Assembly (NCBI RefSeq): GCF_003149745.1
Contig: NZ_QGEG01000001.1
Location: forward strand, 1 to 64,000
Reading direction: 5' to 3'
Source of the DNA: Flagellimonas aquimarina
GTDB lineage: Bacteria > Bacteroidota > Bacteroidia > Flavobacteriales > Flavobacteriaceae
DNA length: 64,000 nt
Part shown: in pieces, positions 44,049 through 52,672 of the stretch
Layout of the letters: each line of letters starts with the position of its first letter
Position numbering within the stretch: the stretch's first letter is position 1
The notes under the pieces: model-generated
The model's database searches: none
Seen by the model: only the letters and a program-made list of their open reading frames with translations
Told to the model about the DNA's origin: nothing
Translations under genes and position numbers: made by a program

Positions 44049-46313
44049 ATGGTTAAATCTGATTACACAATAGGCATTTTACAATACATCCCTTTTTTTT
44101 ACATCATCTGGTCAGATGACCTTCTTTCAGCCTCAGAAACGGACGTCGTTAAAAAAACCATTGAGCAAGATTCAACTCTTGACCCAGGTGAAAAAAAACA
44201 ACTTTCACTTTGGTTGGACCGTAAAAACCCTCCTGAAAATGTAGAATTCAAACGTTGGAAACATGCGATAACAAATTCAAAGGTTAAGTTGATAGAAAGT
44301 GATACTTACCCATTGGCATCGTTAAGCCAACGTTTGGGGAGTTTATACTGTGAAAATTGCGATTTCAATGACCATTTAAAGCATATTGAAATAAATTTAG
44401 GGATTCAGCCAAATCATTATAACCATTTATTCGATGTTGAAGTCATACATCATAAAACGTCTAATTTTTATGATGCCAAGGTGCTCGATGGTATTTTAAA
44501 AGGGTTACATACTAAGGCCGTTGATGATTTTCGGGATTTTCTGGACCAGTCCATTTTTCATTGGGATGTGCTAAGAAACAAGGAGGATTTTAGAGGAAAA
44601 GTATTGGAACAAGTTCAACTCTTAGGCAATAAAGGTTATGGTGCTATGGCTTACGGCCCTGAATATGGGGGAACTAGCAATATGCCGGCCTATGGAGCCA
44701 TTTTTGAACATCTTATGTTCGTTGACGGAAGTCTTGCTGTGAAATTTGGGGTTCAATTTGGGCTTTTTGGTGGCAGTATACAAAAGTTGGGCACTGAAAA
44801 ACATCATACCAAATATCTAATGGATACCGGAAAAGCCAGGCTATTAGGTTGTTTTGCAATGACAGAAACAGGACATGGGTCCAATGTGAGAGGCATAAAA
44901 ACTACGGCTACGTATGAGCAAGAAACCGACTCCATAATCATTCATACCCCAGGACCGAATGACAACAAGGAATACATTGGCAATGCTTTGCATTCAACCA
45001 TGGCATCTGTTTTTGCACAGTTGATTGTGGACGGTGAAAATAAGGGTGTACATGCCATTTTGGTTCCTCTACGAGATGAAAACAATTCTGTATTGGAAGG
45101 CATCAACATTGAAGACAACGGATACAAGCTTGGTCTGAATGGTGTGGATAACGGGAAAATCTGGTTTAACCAAGTCAAAGTTCCGCGTGAAAACCTGTTG
45201 GATAAATATGGAGAGATTGGAGCTGATGGCCGCTATTCTTCTGCCATAAAAAATCCGAACAAGCGTTTTTTTACGATGCTAGGCACGTTGGTCGGTGGTC
45301 GTATCTGCGTTGCCAAAGGAGCTGTTGGCGGTGCAAAGATGGCATTGGCGATAGCTGTTAAGCATGCATTGAGCAGAAGACAATTTAATGACAGTATTAA
45401 GATCCAGGAAGATCTTATCATGGATTACCCCACCCATCAATTACGACTTACTCCTGCTATAGCTAGCGCTTATGTCTATCATGTTACTTTGGAGGAAATG
45501 ATGAAGCGATACAGTGACGATTCTCAACCTGATAAAAGAAAAATTGAAACCCAAGTAGCTGGTCTAAAATCCATCATCACATGGTTCGCGAACGATACCA
45601 TTCAAGAGTGCAGGGAAGCTTGTGGCGGAAAAGGATATTTGTTGGAAAATAGAATTGCCAATTTAAAAGGCGATGTGGACATATTTACCACTTTTGAGGG
45701 GGATAACAATGTTCTATTACAATTGGCAGCAAAGGGAGTTTTATCAGATTTTAAAGCTGAGTTTAATAGTGCGGGCTTCACTTCGGTTTTAAAATTGTTG
45801 CGAAGTCAACTTGCAGACAAGCTAAGTACCATTAACCCTGTTTACTCTAATAAAGTGGATAAGGAACATTTGTATAATCCAAAATTTCATAGGCATGCCT
45901 TTAATTATAGAACCCGAAGGCTTACCTATACCTTGGCCATGCGAATTAGAAGCTATATAAAAAAGGGTGTTCCATCTTACCAAGCCTTTTTAAAAGTCCA
46001 AACCCATTTGTTAGCTTTAGGCAAGGCCTATAGTGTAGAATTGGCATATCATGTATTTAATGAATTCTGCTCCTCCATAACGGATGAAAAACACAAAATC
46101 CTATTGAAAAAGTTAGGAACACTTTACGCCCTTAACCAGCTTTATAATGATGCTGGATGGTATTTGGAGCAAGGATATTTTAGCGGAACAAAATCTAAAG
46201 CCATTAGACAAAGAGTGGAGCGTTTATCTACAGAACTACGACCACATATAGAAGTATTGGTTGATGGATTTGGAATTCCAGAGCATTGTATTACTGCTCC
46301 TATTGCCAAATAG
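44049..46313 (+). CDS. Acyl-CoA oxidase/dehydrogenase-like flavoenzyme with ACOX-type C-terminal domain
   Basis: A 754-residue enzyme. After a helical N-terminal part (about 25-190) comes the flavin-binding middle domain (GCFAMTETGHGSNVRGIKTTATY), a helical domain with CGGKGY at 525-530, and the catalytic Glu550 in TTFEGDNNVLLQ. A C-terminal extension of about 180 residues makes it the length of peroxisomal-type acyl-CoA oxidases rather than the roughly 380-residue dehydrogenases. It oxidises acyl-CoA to trans-2-enoyl-CoA; whether oxygen or an electron-transfer protein is the acceptor is not clear. It is a single-gene unit, convergent with the GIN-domain gene with 6 bases between stops. Confidence 0.9.
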   Translation: MVKSDYTIGILQYIPFFYIIWSDDLLSASETDVVKKTIEQDSTLDPGEKKQLSLWLDRKNPPENVEFKRWKHAITNSKVKLIESDTYPLASLSQRLGSLYCENCDFNDHLKHIEINLGIQPNHYNHLFDVEVIHHKTSNFYDAKVLDGILKGLHTKAVDDFRDFLDQSIFHWDVLRNKEDFRGKVLEQVQLLGNKGYGAMAYGPEYGGTSNMPAYGAIFEHLMFVDGSLAVKFGVQFGLFGGSIQKLGTEKHHTKYLMDTGKARLLGCFAMTETGHGSNVRGIKTTATYEQETDSIIIHTPGPNDNKEYIGNALHSTMASVFAQLIVDGENKGVHAILVPLRDENNSVLEGINIEDNGYKLGLNGVDNGKIWFNQVKVPRENLLDKYGEIGADGRYSSAIKNPNKRFFTMLGTLVGGRICVAKGAVGGAKMALAIAVKHALSRRQFNDSIKIQEDLIMDYPTHQLRLTPAIASAYVYHVTLEEMMKRYSDDSQPDKRKIETQVAGLKSIITWFANDTIQECREACGGKGYLLENRIANLKGDVDIFTTFEGDNNVLLQLAAKGVLSDFKAEFNSAGFTSVLKLLRSQLADKLSTINPVYSNKVDKEHLYNPKFHRHAFNYRTRRLTYTLAMRIRSYIKKGVPSYQAFLKVQTHLLALGKAYSVELAYHVFNEFCSSITDEKHKILLKKLGTLYALNQLYNDAGWYLEQGYFSGTKSKAIRQRVERLSTELRPHIEVLVDGFGIPEHCITAPIAK

Positions 46314-46319
46314 GAAAAA

Positions 46320-47144
46320 TCACTCCACCTTCTTGATGAGCTGTGAAGTATCCAAAAACTCCAGAACGGTAATCTTAGGGTTACCGTAAAGGTAGATTCT
46401 AGCATTTCCTTTGGCACTAAGTTCCAAATCTCTATATGCATATATGCGGGCATTTGCTGCATTCTCCAGTCTGGCCTTAACTGTCCCCGCTTCCATTTTC
46501 TCGCCTTTGAACTTTGCGTTTCCTGTTAGGTCCACCTCCGTTCTATCTGAAGTACCTTCATAGGTTAAAGATCCATTCCCTTCCAAATCAACTAGACTTA
46601 CTTCATTTACAGAGTAGATATATGCCTCTGCCCTATTGTTCAAGCCTATATTCAGTGAATCTACATCAACATTAAAGTCGCCTTTACTGGTATCTTCTAG
46701 GTTAATGTCCATTACTGCTGCATTTGCTTTAATATCCAACCTTGCATTGGCAAAACCATCTATAAACAACTCATCACTGCTTATAATATCGTTTGAAACA
46801 ATACTGCCCTCCTTAACTGTAATAGCCCTAAGTTCAGTGTAATTTATGGTGATATCAAATTGCTTTTTGGCAGTAACATCATAAAATGAGGTTATTACCA
46901 ATGTGCTGTCTTCTACTTTGAATTTTAAAATATCTATTAGATTATCATCAGCCACAATTTCATATCCTGGGCCAAATGATTTTTTTAATACAATATCCAG
47001 ATTATCATTAAGTTGAATTGAATTAAAGGCAGGTAGTTCTTGGTTAACTTCTGTAACGATTCGGCTTCCTTTTATTTTAGGCTTGCGTTGTGCTATTAGC
47101 GTTATATGGCTCAACAATAAAAGTAGTATTACAAGATTTTTCAC
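46320..47144 (-). CDS. Secreted GIN-domain (DUF2807) protein
   Basis: A 274-residue protein started at the GTG at 47144, which gives a clean signal peptide (KNLVILLLLLSHITLIAQ). The longer open frame begins with TTG inside the coxA terminator and has no ATG, so it is unlikely. The body is a repetitive beta-helix of the GIN/DUF2807 type with alternating short strands (LDIKANAAVMDINLED, NARIYAYRDLELSAKGNARIYLYG). The family is common in Bacteroidota as exported putative adhesins or scaffolds; no function is established. Confidence 0.82.
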   Translation of the reverse strand: MKNLVILLLLLSHITLIAQRKPKIKGSRIVTEVNQELPAFNSIQLNDNLDIVLKKSFGPGYEIVADDNLIDILKFKVEDSTLVITSFYDVTAKKQFDITINYTELRAITVKEGSIVSNDIISSDELFIDGFANARLDIKANAAVMDINLEDTSKGDFNVDVDSLNIGLNNRAEAYIYSVNEVSLVDLEGNGSLTYEGTSDRTEVDLTGNAKFKGEKMEAGTVKARLENAANARIYAYRDLELSAKGNARIYLYGNPKITVLEFLDTSQLIKKVE

Positions 47145-47165
47145 TAGTATTGGATTTAAGGTTCT

Positions 47166-47189
47166 TAAAGATATTACAATTACGGATAA
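47166..47189 (-). promoter_or_regulatory. Putative promoter for the GIN-domain gene
   Basis: On the minus strand TATCTTTA (47173-47166) is one base off TAnnTTTG and a TTG lies 16 bases upstream, ending at 47190. It falls between the coxA terminator and the GTG at 47144, which supports that start. Confidence 0.35.
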
Positions 47190-47210
47190 CAATTGTTGTA
47201 CCAAAGACCG

Positions 47211-47240
47211 CAAACAAAAAACCCATCCGAATGGGATGGG
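47211..47240 (-). terminator. Intrinsic terminator of the act-cox operon
   Basis: CCCATCC (47222-47228) pairs with GGATGGG (47234-47240) around a GAATG loop. Leftward on the minus strand it continues as TTTTTTGTTTG. It begins 18 bases after the coxA stop and closes the actABCDEF-coxBA transcript. Confidence 0.88.
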
Positions 47241-47258
47241 CTTGTTTTATTTAAAATC

Positions 47259-49070
47259 TTAGTGGTTGAGTTCTTCCTCGTTATCCTGAAGTGGAATGTT
47301 CTGTGGAACAAAATCTTGCCCTGGGATAATATATTCACCGTTTTCATACGTCTTACTATAATCGTAAGCCCAACGGTGTACGTGAGGAATCTCACCAGGC
47401 CAATTTCCGTGCATATGTTCTTGCGGAGCTGTCCATTCCAATGTATTGGAACTCCATGGGTTCTGTGGACCCCTCTTTCCGTAATATATACTTCTTACAA
47501 AATTGTATACAAAAACCAATTGCGCCGCTCCTGCTATAAGTGCGAATACGGTCATCAATACTTGCACGTTGGTCAACTCATCAAACATTGGAAATGCGGT
47601 GTTTTCATAGTAACGTCTTGGTACTCCGGCCATACCTACAAAGTGCATTGGAAAGAAGATTCCATAGGCACAGATTGCCGTAATCCAAAAATGCACATAA
47701 CCCAAGTTTTTGTTCATCATTCTACCTTGGAACATTTTAGGGAACCAATGGTATACCCCAGCAAAAAGTCCATACAGCGCAGAAATACCCATTACTAAAT
47801 GGAAGTGGGCTACAACAAAGTAGGTATCATGAACATTTATATCCAAAGTACTATCCCCAAGGATAATACCTGTAAGACCTCCAGATATAAAGGTAGAAAC
47901 AAGACCTATCGAGAATAACATACCAGGATTGAGCTGTAGATTTCCTTTCCACAGGGTTGTAATATAGTTGAAGGCCTTTACCGCTGACGGAATTGCAATC
48001 AATAATGTTGTAAATGTAAATACAGAGCCCAAGAATGGATTCATACCTGAGATGAACATATGGTGACCCCATACAATCGTAGATAAGAACGCAATAGCTA
48101 AAATAGAAGCTACCATGGCTCTATAGCCAAATATGGGTTTCCTTGCATTGGTCGACATTACTTCTGAAGTAATTCCTAAAGCAGGCAGTAAAACGATATA
48201 AACCTCTGGATGACCCAAGAACCAAAATAAATGTTCGAATAATACGGGTGAGCCTCCTTGGTAATGCAACACCTCTCCTTGAATAAAAATATCCGATAGG
48301 AAGAATGAAGTTCCAAAACTTCTATCCATAATCAGCAGTAAAGCTGCAGAAAGTAATACTGGAAAAGATATTACACCTATAATAGCCGTAACAAAAAATG
48401 CCCAAATCGTCAATGGCAGACGTGTCATAGACATTCCTTTGGTTCTTAAATTGATTACCGTGACAATATAATTTAAGGAACCCAATAAAGACGAAGCAAT
48501 GAATATTGCCATGGATACCAGCCATAAGGTCATACCCATACCAGAACCAGGTTGTGCCATTGGCAATGAGCTCAATGGGGGATAAATGGTCCAACCTGCT
48601 GCTGCCGGTCCAGCTTCAACAAACAATGAAATTACCATGATTACAGCAGATACAAAGAACATCCAAAAAGAAAGCATGTTCAAGAAACCAGATGCCATAT
48701 CACGAGCGCCTATTTGCAACGGAATCAATAGGTTACTAAAAGTACCACTCAATCCTGCCGTCAACACAAAGAACACCATAATGGTCCCATGCATTGTAAT
48801 CAGTGCCAAGTACATATCAGCATCCATGACACCCTCCGGAGCCCATTTGCCTAGAAAGGCTTCAAATACTGAAAATGATTCTCCAGGCCAGGCCAATTGC
48901 ATTCTAAACAACAATGACATTGCAATTCCTATAAAACCCATAACCAAAACACCAGTAATAAGATATTGCTTGGCAATCATCTTATGGTCTTGACTAAAGA
49001 TATATTTGGTTACAAACGTTTCTTTATGATGATGTCCATGATCTTCATGTCCGTGTTCAGTAGCTGACAT
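47259..49070 (-). CDS. coxA: Cytochrome c oxidase subunit I
   Basis: The catalytic core of the terminal oxidase, 603 residues with about 12 helices. The high-spin heme and CuB region is clear: WFLGHPEVYIVLLPALG contains the Glu of A1-type oxidases and the His-Tyr pair, VWGHHMFISGM supplies two CuB His, and HDTYFVVAHFHLVMG supplies the heme ligands. The first 15 residues are unusually His-rich (six His, including GHHHK). It follows coxB by 39 bases and ends the act operon, so the quinol oxidoreductase and oxidase core are made together. Confidence 0.97.
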   Translation of the reverse strand: MSATEHGHEDHGHHHKETFVTKYIFSQDHKMIAKQYLITGVLVMGFIGIAMSLLFRMQLAWPGESFSVFEAFLGKWAPEGVMDADMYLALITMHGTIMVFFVLTAGLSGTFSNLLIPLQIGARDMASGFLNMLSFWMFFVSAVIMVISLFVEAGPAAAGWTIYPPLSSLPMAQPGSGMGMTLWLVSMAIFIASSLLGSLNYIVTVINLRTKGMSMTRLPLTIWAFFVTAIIGVISFPVLLSAALLLIMDRSFGTSFFLSDIFIQGEVLHYQGGSPVLFEHLFWFLGHPEVYIVLLPALGITSEVMSTNARKPIFGYRAMVASILAIAFLSTIVWGHHMFISGMNPFLGSVFTFTTLLIAIPSAVKAFNYITTLWKGNLQLNPGMLFSIGLVSTFISGGLTGIILGDSTLDINVHDTYFVVAHFHLVMGISALYGLFAGVYHWFPKMFQGRMMNKNLGYVHFWITAICAYGIFFPMHFVGMAGVPRRYYENTAFPMFDELTNVQVLMTVFALIAGAAQLVFVYNFVRSIYYGKRGPQNPWSSNTLEWTAPQEHMHGNWPGEIPHVHRWAYDYSKTYENGEYIIPGQDFVPQNIPLQDNEEELNH

Positions 49071-49109
49071 AATCTTTTTAAATTTTTATTATAGTTCTTT
49101 TCCTAGCCT

Positions 49110-50168
49110 TTATTCAACAGGTGCAACAGTTTGTGTAAATGTTGTCTGTTCAGCAATCCATTTATTGTACTCTTCCTCTGTTTCCACTACAATCTTCATT
49201 TGCATGTTATAATGGGATTTTCCACAGATTTTGTTACATAATAGGATATAATCAAACTCCCATGGCTCTGAATTCGGTTTTCCTTCTGCCGCTCGCTTTG
49301 CGCGTATGGCATTGGTCCTTTTCACTTTATCCACCACGTCTGGATTCAATCGCATTTCTTCTGTTGTTATTGTAGGAGTAAATGAGAATTGAGTAATCAT
49401 GCCGGGCACACAGTTCATTTGAGCCCTAAAATGAGGCATGTATGCTGAGTGGAGTACATCTTGGGAACGCATCATAAAGTTTACTTTACGACCAACTGGC
49501 AAGTGAAGTTCTTTTGTGATTACATCATCGGCAGCATTAGGGTCTGATTCATCCAAACCAAGAACATTTGCTCTATCAATATCTATTAAACGTACACTTG
49601 CATCTCCTAAAACATTATCCTCTCCACCATAACGTGCTGTCCAATTAAACTGTTGGGCATATAACTCTACAATTAATGGATCATCTTCATCATTTACATC
49701 CATGATGTTTGTCCATGTATATAGTCCCCATAGAATTAAACCAGCAAGTACAATTACCGGTATAATGGTCCATATAAACTCTAAGCGGTCATTATCAGCG
49801 AAGAAAAGTGCTTTCTTGCCTTTCTCTCCTCTATACTTATATCCAAAATAGTGCAATAAGGCTTGCGTAATGGTCTGCACAAAAAAGATGATGGCAAATG
49901 ACACCCACATGAGTTGGTCATATTCACCCCCATGCGCCGATGAGGCTTCTGGAAGCAACATCTTAGAATATTTTGCAAAACTAAATATGGTAATTCCGTA
50001 GATAAAAATCAGGAATCCAAATAACAAATAACCATTGTACTTATTATCTGAATCTGTGGCTATCTCCGTGTTTTCTGATTTTAGTTGGGACAATTCAAAA
50101 ATCTTGGTCATTTGCCAGATTGCGATTGCCACCAGTACTAAAACAGTAAATGTTAATAATGCAGTCAT
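49110..50168 (-). CDS. coxB: Cytochrome c oxidase subunit II
   Basis: A 352-residue subunit with an N-terminal helix, two transmembrane helices (about 48-68 and 134-155) and a periplasmic cupredoxin domain holding the CuA centre. CuA ligands are His in VLHSAYMPHF and Cys, Cys, His and Met in CNKICGKSHYNMQM. The residue that ligates through its backbone, usually Glu, is Lys. It accepts electrons from cytochrome c. No fused cytochrome c domain is present, so the carrier heme is probably the one on ActA or ActE. Confidence 0.95.
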   Translation of the reverse strand: MTALLTFTVLVLVAIAIWQMTKIFELSQLKSENTEIATDSDNKYNGYLLFGFLIFIYGITIFSFAKYSKMLLPEASSAHGGEYDQLMWVSFAIIFFVQTITQALLHYFGYKYRGEKGKKALFFADNDRLEFIWTIIPVIVLAGLILWGLYTWTNIMDVNDEDDPLIVELYAQQFNWTARYGGEDNVLGDASVRLIDIDRANVLGLDESDPNAADDVITKELHLPVGRKVNFMMRSQDVLHSAYMPHFRAQMNCVPGMITQFSFTPTITTEEMRLNPDVVDKVKRTNAIRAKRAAEGKPNSEPWEFDYILLCNKICGKSHYNMQMKIVVETEEEYNKWIAEQTTFTQTVAPVE

Positions 50169-50195
50169 TGTATATCTTTCTAAGCCTTAATCGTA

Positions 50196-51551
50196 TTAAT
50201 AATGAAATTGTCTACTTTCCTCAATAAATGGATTGCGCTTTGGTTGTAAAGGTTGTTTTGTAAGCGTGTTGAACACCCAGTATACAAACAGTCCTCCAAA
50301 AAACAATATTCCTCCAATTTCAGGTACTCCAATGTACCATTGGTCACCAACCGTAGCTGGCATGATCATATTGAAAACATCCATGTAGTGTCCAAAGAGC
50401 ACTACAATGCCAGCCATGATAACAAACCAATTTACCCTTTTGTAATCACTGTTCATCAATACCAATAGTGGGAATATAAAGTTCATTGCCAGCATTCCAA
50501 AGAACGGTAATTGATAATCCTCTATTCTTGTAATGAAATACGTTACTTCTTCTGGGATGTTGGCGTACCATATTAACATAAATTGAGAAAACCATAAATA
50601 TGTCCAGAAAATACTGATACCGAACATGAATTTGGCCAAATCGTGAATATGGCTATCGTTAACATCTTCTAAATGGCCTTTGGATTTTAGGTAAATAGCA
50701 ACCATTGCAATTACCGTTATTCCAGAGACAAACATACTTGCAAACACATACCATCCAAACAACGTACTGAACCAGTGTGGGTCAACGCTCATTATCCAAT
50801 CCCAAGACATCATGGATTCTGTAATCAAATAGAACACCAAGAAAGCGGCAGAGATTCTGAAATTTAATTTAAAGTTTGAGTTGTCATCCGACTCATCTTG
50901 TGCCAAGGAAAGTTTTCTGGAATACTCGCGATAGAAAATCCAACCCCCCAAAAAGATAGCTGCTCGGATCAAAAAGAATGTAGGATTTAAATACCCTGCT
51001 TTTCCTTGCAATAATTTATCATGTGCAACAACATCAGCATCCATCCAAACAAACATGTGGTTCATGTGCAATACGGAAAGCAACAAAATAACAAATACAA
51101 TTATTCCACCAGGCACCAAATATGCAGTAATACCTTCCATAACCCGGAACAAAAGGGGCGACCAACCAGCTTGTGCTGCTCGTTGAATTGCATAAAAGGC
51201 CAACACACCCAACGATATCATAAAAAAGAAAAAGGCAGCTACATACAATGCAGACCAAGGTCTATTTTGCAATTGGTGCAACAAATGCTCATCATGTGAC
51301 GCATCATGCCCTTCATCATGTGAAGCTTGAGCTCCATGCCCATCTTTTTCTGCATGGCTATCGGCTGTGGCTTCATGTGAAGCTTCTTCGCCGTGCCCTC
51401 CTCCGTGACCATCATCATGTGCCGAGGCTACCATTGCCTTAGCTTCTTCCACAGTACTGGGAGCGGATAAAAAACCTGTTGCTAAACAAATCAATCCAAC
51501 TGCCATTGCAATGAAAGATCCTATTTTTAGTCTGTTTGAAAACGTGTACAT
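50196..51551 (-). CDS. actF: Alternative Complex III membrane subunit ActF
   Basis: A 451-residue inner-membrane subunit with about 10 helices of the NrfD-like fold, matching ActF, the smaller of the two quinol-interacting membrane subunits of Alternative Complex III. Between helix 1 (about 11-29) and helix 2 lies a loop (45-92) with eleven histidines in GHGGGH- and SHDEGHD-like runs. ESMMSWDWIMSVDPHWFSTLFGWYVFA is a family mark. It lies 27 bases before coxB. Confidence 0.92.
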   Translation of the reverse strand: MYTFSNRLKIGSFIAMAVGLICLATGFLSAPSTVEEAKAMVASAHDDGHGGGHGEEASHEATADSHAEKDGHGAQASHDEGHDASHDEHLLHQLQNRPWSALYVAAFFFFMISLGVLAFYAIQRAAQAGWSPLLFRVMEGITAYLVPGGIIVFVILLLSVLHMNHMFVWMDADVVAHDKLLQGKAGYLNPTFFLIRAAIFLGGWIFYREYSRKLSLAQDESDDNSNFKLNFRISAAFLVFYLITESMMSWDWIMSVDPHWFSTLFGWYVFASMFVSGITVIAMVAIYLKSKGHLEDVNDSHIHDLAKFMFGISIFWTYLWFSQFMLIWYANIPEEVTYFITRIEDYQLPFFGMLAMNFIFPLLVLMNSDYKRVNWFVIMAGIVVLFGHYMDVFNMIMPATVGDQWYIGVPEIGGILFFGGLFVYWVFNTLTKQPLQPKRNPFIEESRQFHY

Positions 51552-51568
51552 AGTATACTCTTATCCAA

Positions 51569-52138
51569 TTATTTTGTTAGGTCTTCCTTTAATTTCATTA
51601 CGTACTCGGACACTTGCCACATCTCTTCTTCATTAGCAAATTGAGACGCATAAGAACCCATTGAGTTTAATCCGTAATAAATTGTATGATATGTGCTACC
51701 TACAGTGATCTTACGTGCAACATCTGCATAGCTAGGAACACCCAATATCTTTTCTCTTTTCACCAAAGTGCCTTGCCCTTTACCTTTTGGTCCATGACAA
51801 ATTGCACAATAGATATCGTATAGTTCTTTTCCTGTTGCCAAATTGGCCTCACTTTGCAATGAATCCAATGGACTCACATCTAATCTTGCTAAATCTTTCC
51901 CCGCAGGAGTATTCTCAAATTTATATGGCATATATCCTCTAGGGATCGTATTTTCTGCAGGAAGCATAGCTTCTGTCCCATTTGGAAACAATCCATTATC
52001 AACTCCCTGATAGGTTTCGTATCCAACAGGTTCATACATATTGGGCATATACTGGTAGTTTGGACTGTTCTTGTCAGCGCAAGCTGCAATAGACAGGACC
52101 AAAACTAAGACAACACCTATTTTACCTAAATGCTTCAT
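51569..52138 (-). CDS. actE: Alternative Complex III monoheme cytochrome c lipoprotein ActE
   Basis: A 189-residue protein from the ATG at 52138, 4 bases after the actD stop. A longer frame would overlap actD by 23 bases. The signal peptide ends in SIAAC, so Cys20 is lipid-anchored. One heme is bound at CAICH (111-115) with a probable Met ligand in GLNSMGSYASQF. It lies at the periplasmic face of the complex and is a likely exit for electrons toward the oxidase. Confidence 0.92.
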   Translation of the reverse strand: MKHLGKIGVVLVLVLSIAACADKNSPNYQYMPNMYEPVGYETYQGVDNGLFPNGTEAMLPAENTIPRGYMPYKFENTPAGKDLARLDVSPLDSLQSEANLATGKELYDIYCAICHGPKGKGQGTLVKREKILGVPSYADVARKITVGSTYHTIYYGLNSMGSYASQFANEEEMWQVSEYVMKLKEDLTK

Positions 52139-52142
52139 ATTT

Positions 52143-52670
52143 TTATGACTCCTTTTCTGTAACATTTATTTCCACAGCTCCTGTATCCCACAACAAAGCG
52201 GTAAGCTCTTTTTCATTATTGTGAACTCCTATTTCCATTAAAAAATGGTCATCTGTAGTTCTTACATCTGGGTTTTCCGCTTTCTTGAATGGCCACATTT
52301 TACTTCTTAAATAGAATGTAATAACCATTAAGTGGGCCGCGAAGAACACCGTTAATTCAAACATAATTGGCACAAAGGCAGGCATGTTTTCCATATAGGA
52401 AAAACTTGGTTTACCACCAATGTCCTGAGGCCAATCATCAATCATGATATAATTCATCATTACGATGGCTACAGTAAGCCCCAAACAACCGTACATAAAA
52501 GAAGTGATTGCGATGCGGGTATCTTCCAGACCCAATGCCTTATCTAAACCATGTACTGGAAAAGGGGTATATACTTCCTCAATATGATGGTGTTCTGCTC
52601 TTACCTTCTTTACGGCATGCATCAACACATCATCATCAGTATAAAGTGCATGTATAACTTTTGATGCCAT
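52143..52670 (-). CDS. actD: Alternative Complex III subunit ActD (DUF3341)
   Basis: A 175-residue inner-membrane protein with two helices (about 54-74 and 94-114) and a cytoplasmic N-terminal part starting with a DUF3341 pattern (EEVYTPFPVHGLDKALGLEDTRI). In known structures of the complex ActD caps the membrane subunits. It lies 2 bases after actC and is always seen in this gene order. Confidence 0.93.
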   Translation of the reverse strand: MASKVIHALYTDDDVLMHAVKKVRAEHHHIEEVYTPFPVHGLDKALGLEDTRIAITSFMYGCLGLTVAIVMMNYIMIDDWPQDIGGKPSFSYMENMPAFVPIMFELTVFFAAHLMVITFYLRSKMWPFKKAENPDVRTTDDHFLMEIGVHNNEKELTALLWDTGAVEINVTEKES

Positions 52671-52672
52671 AA

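Noticed and set aside
47193..47798. Plus-strand open frame of 201 codons
   Set aside because: It is antisense to the 3' end of coxA and crosses the terminator; no domain or signal seen.
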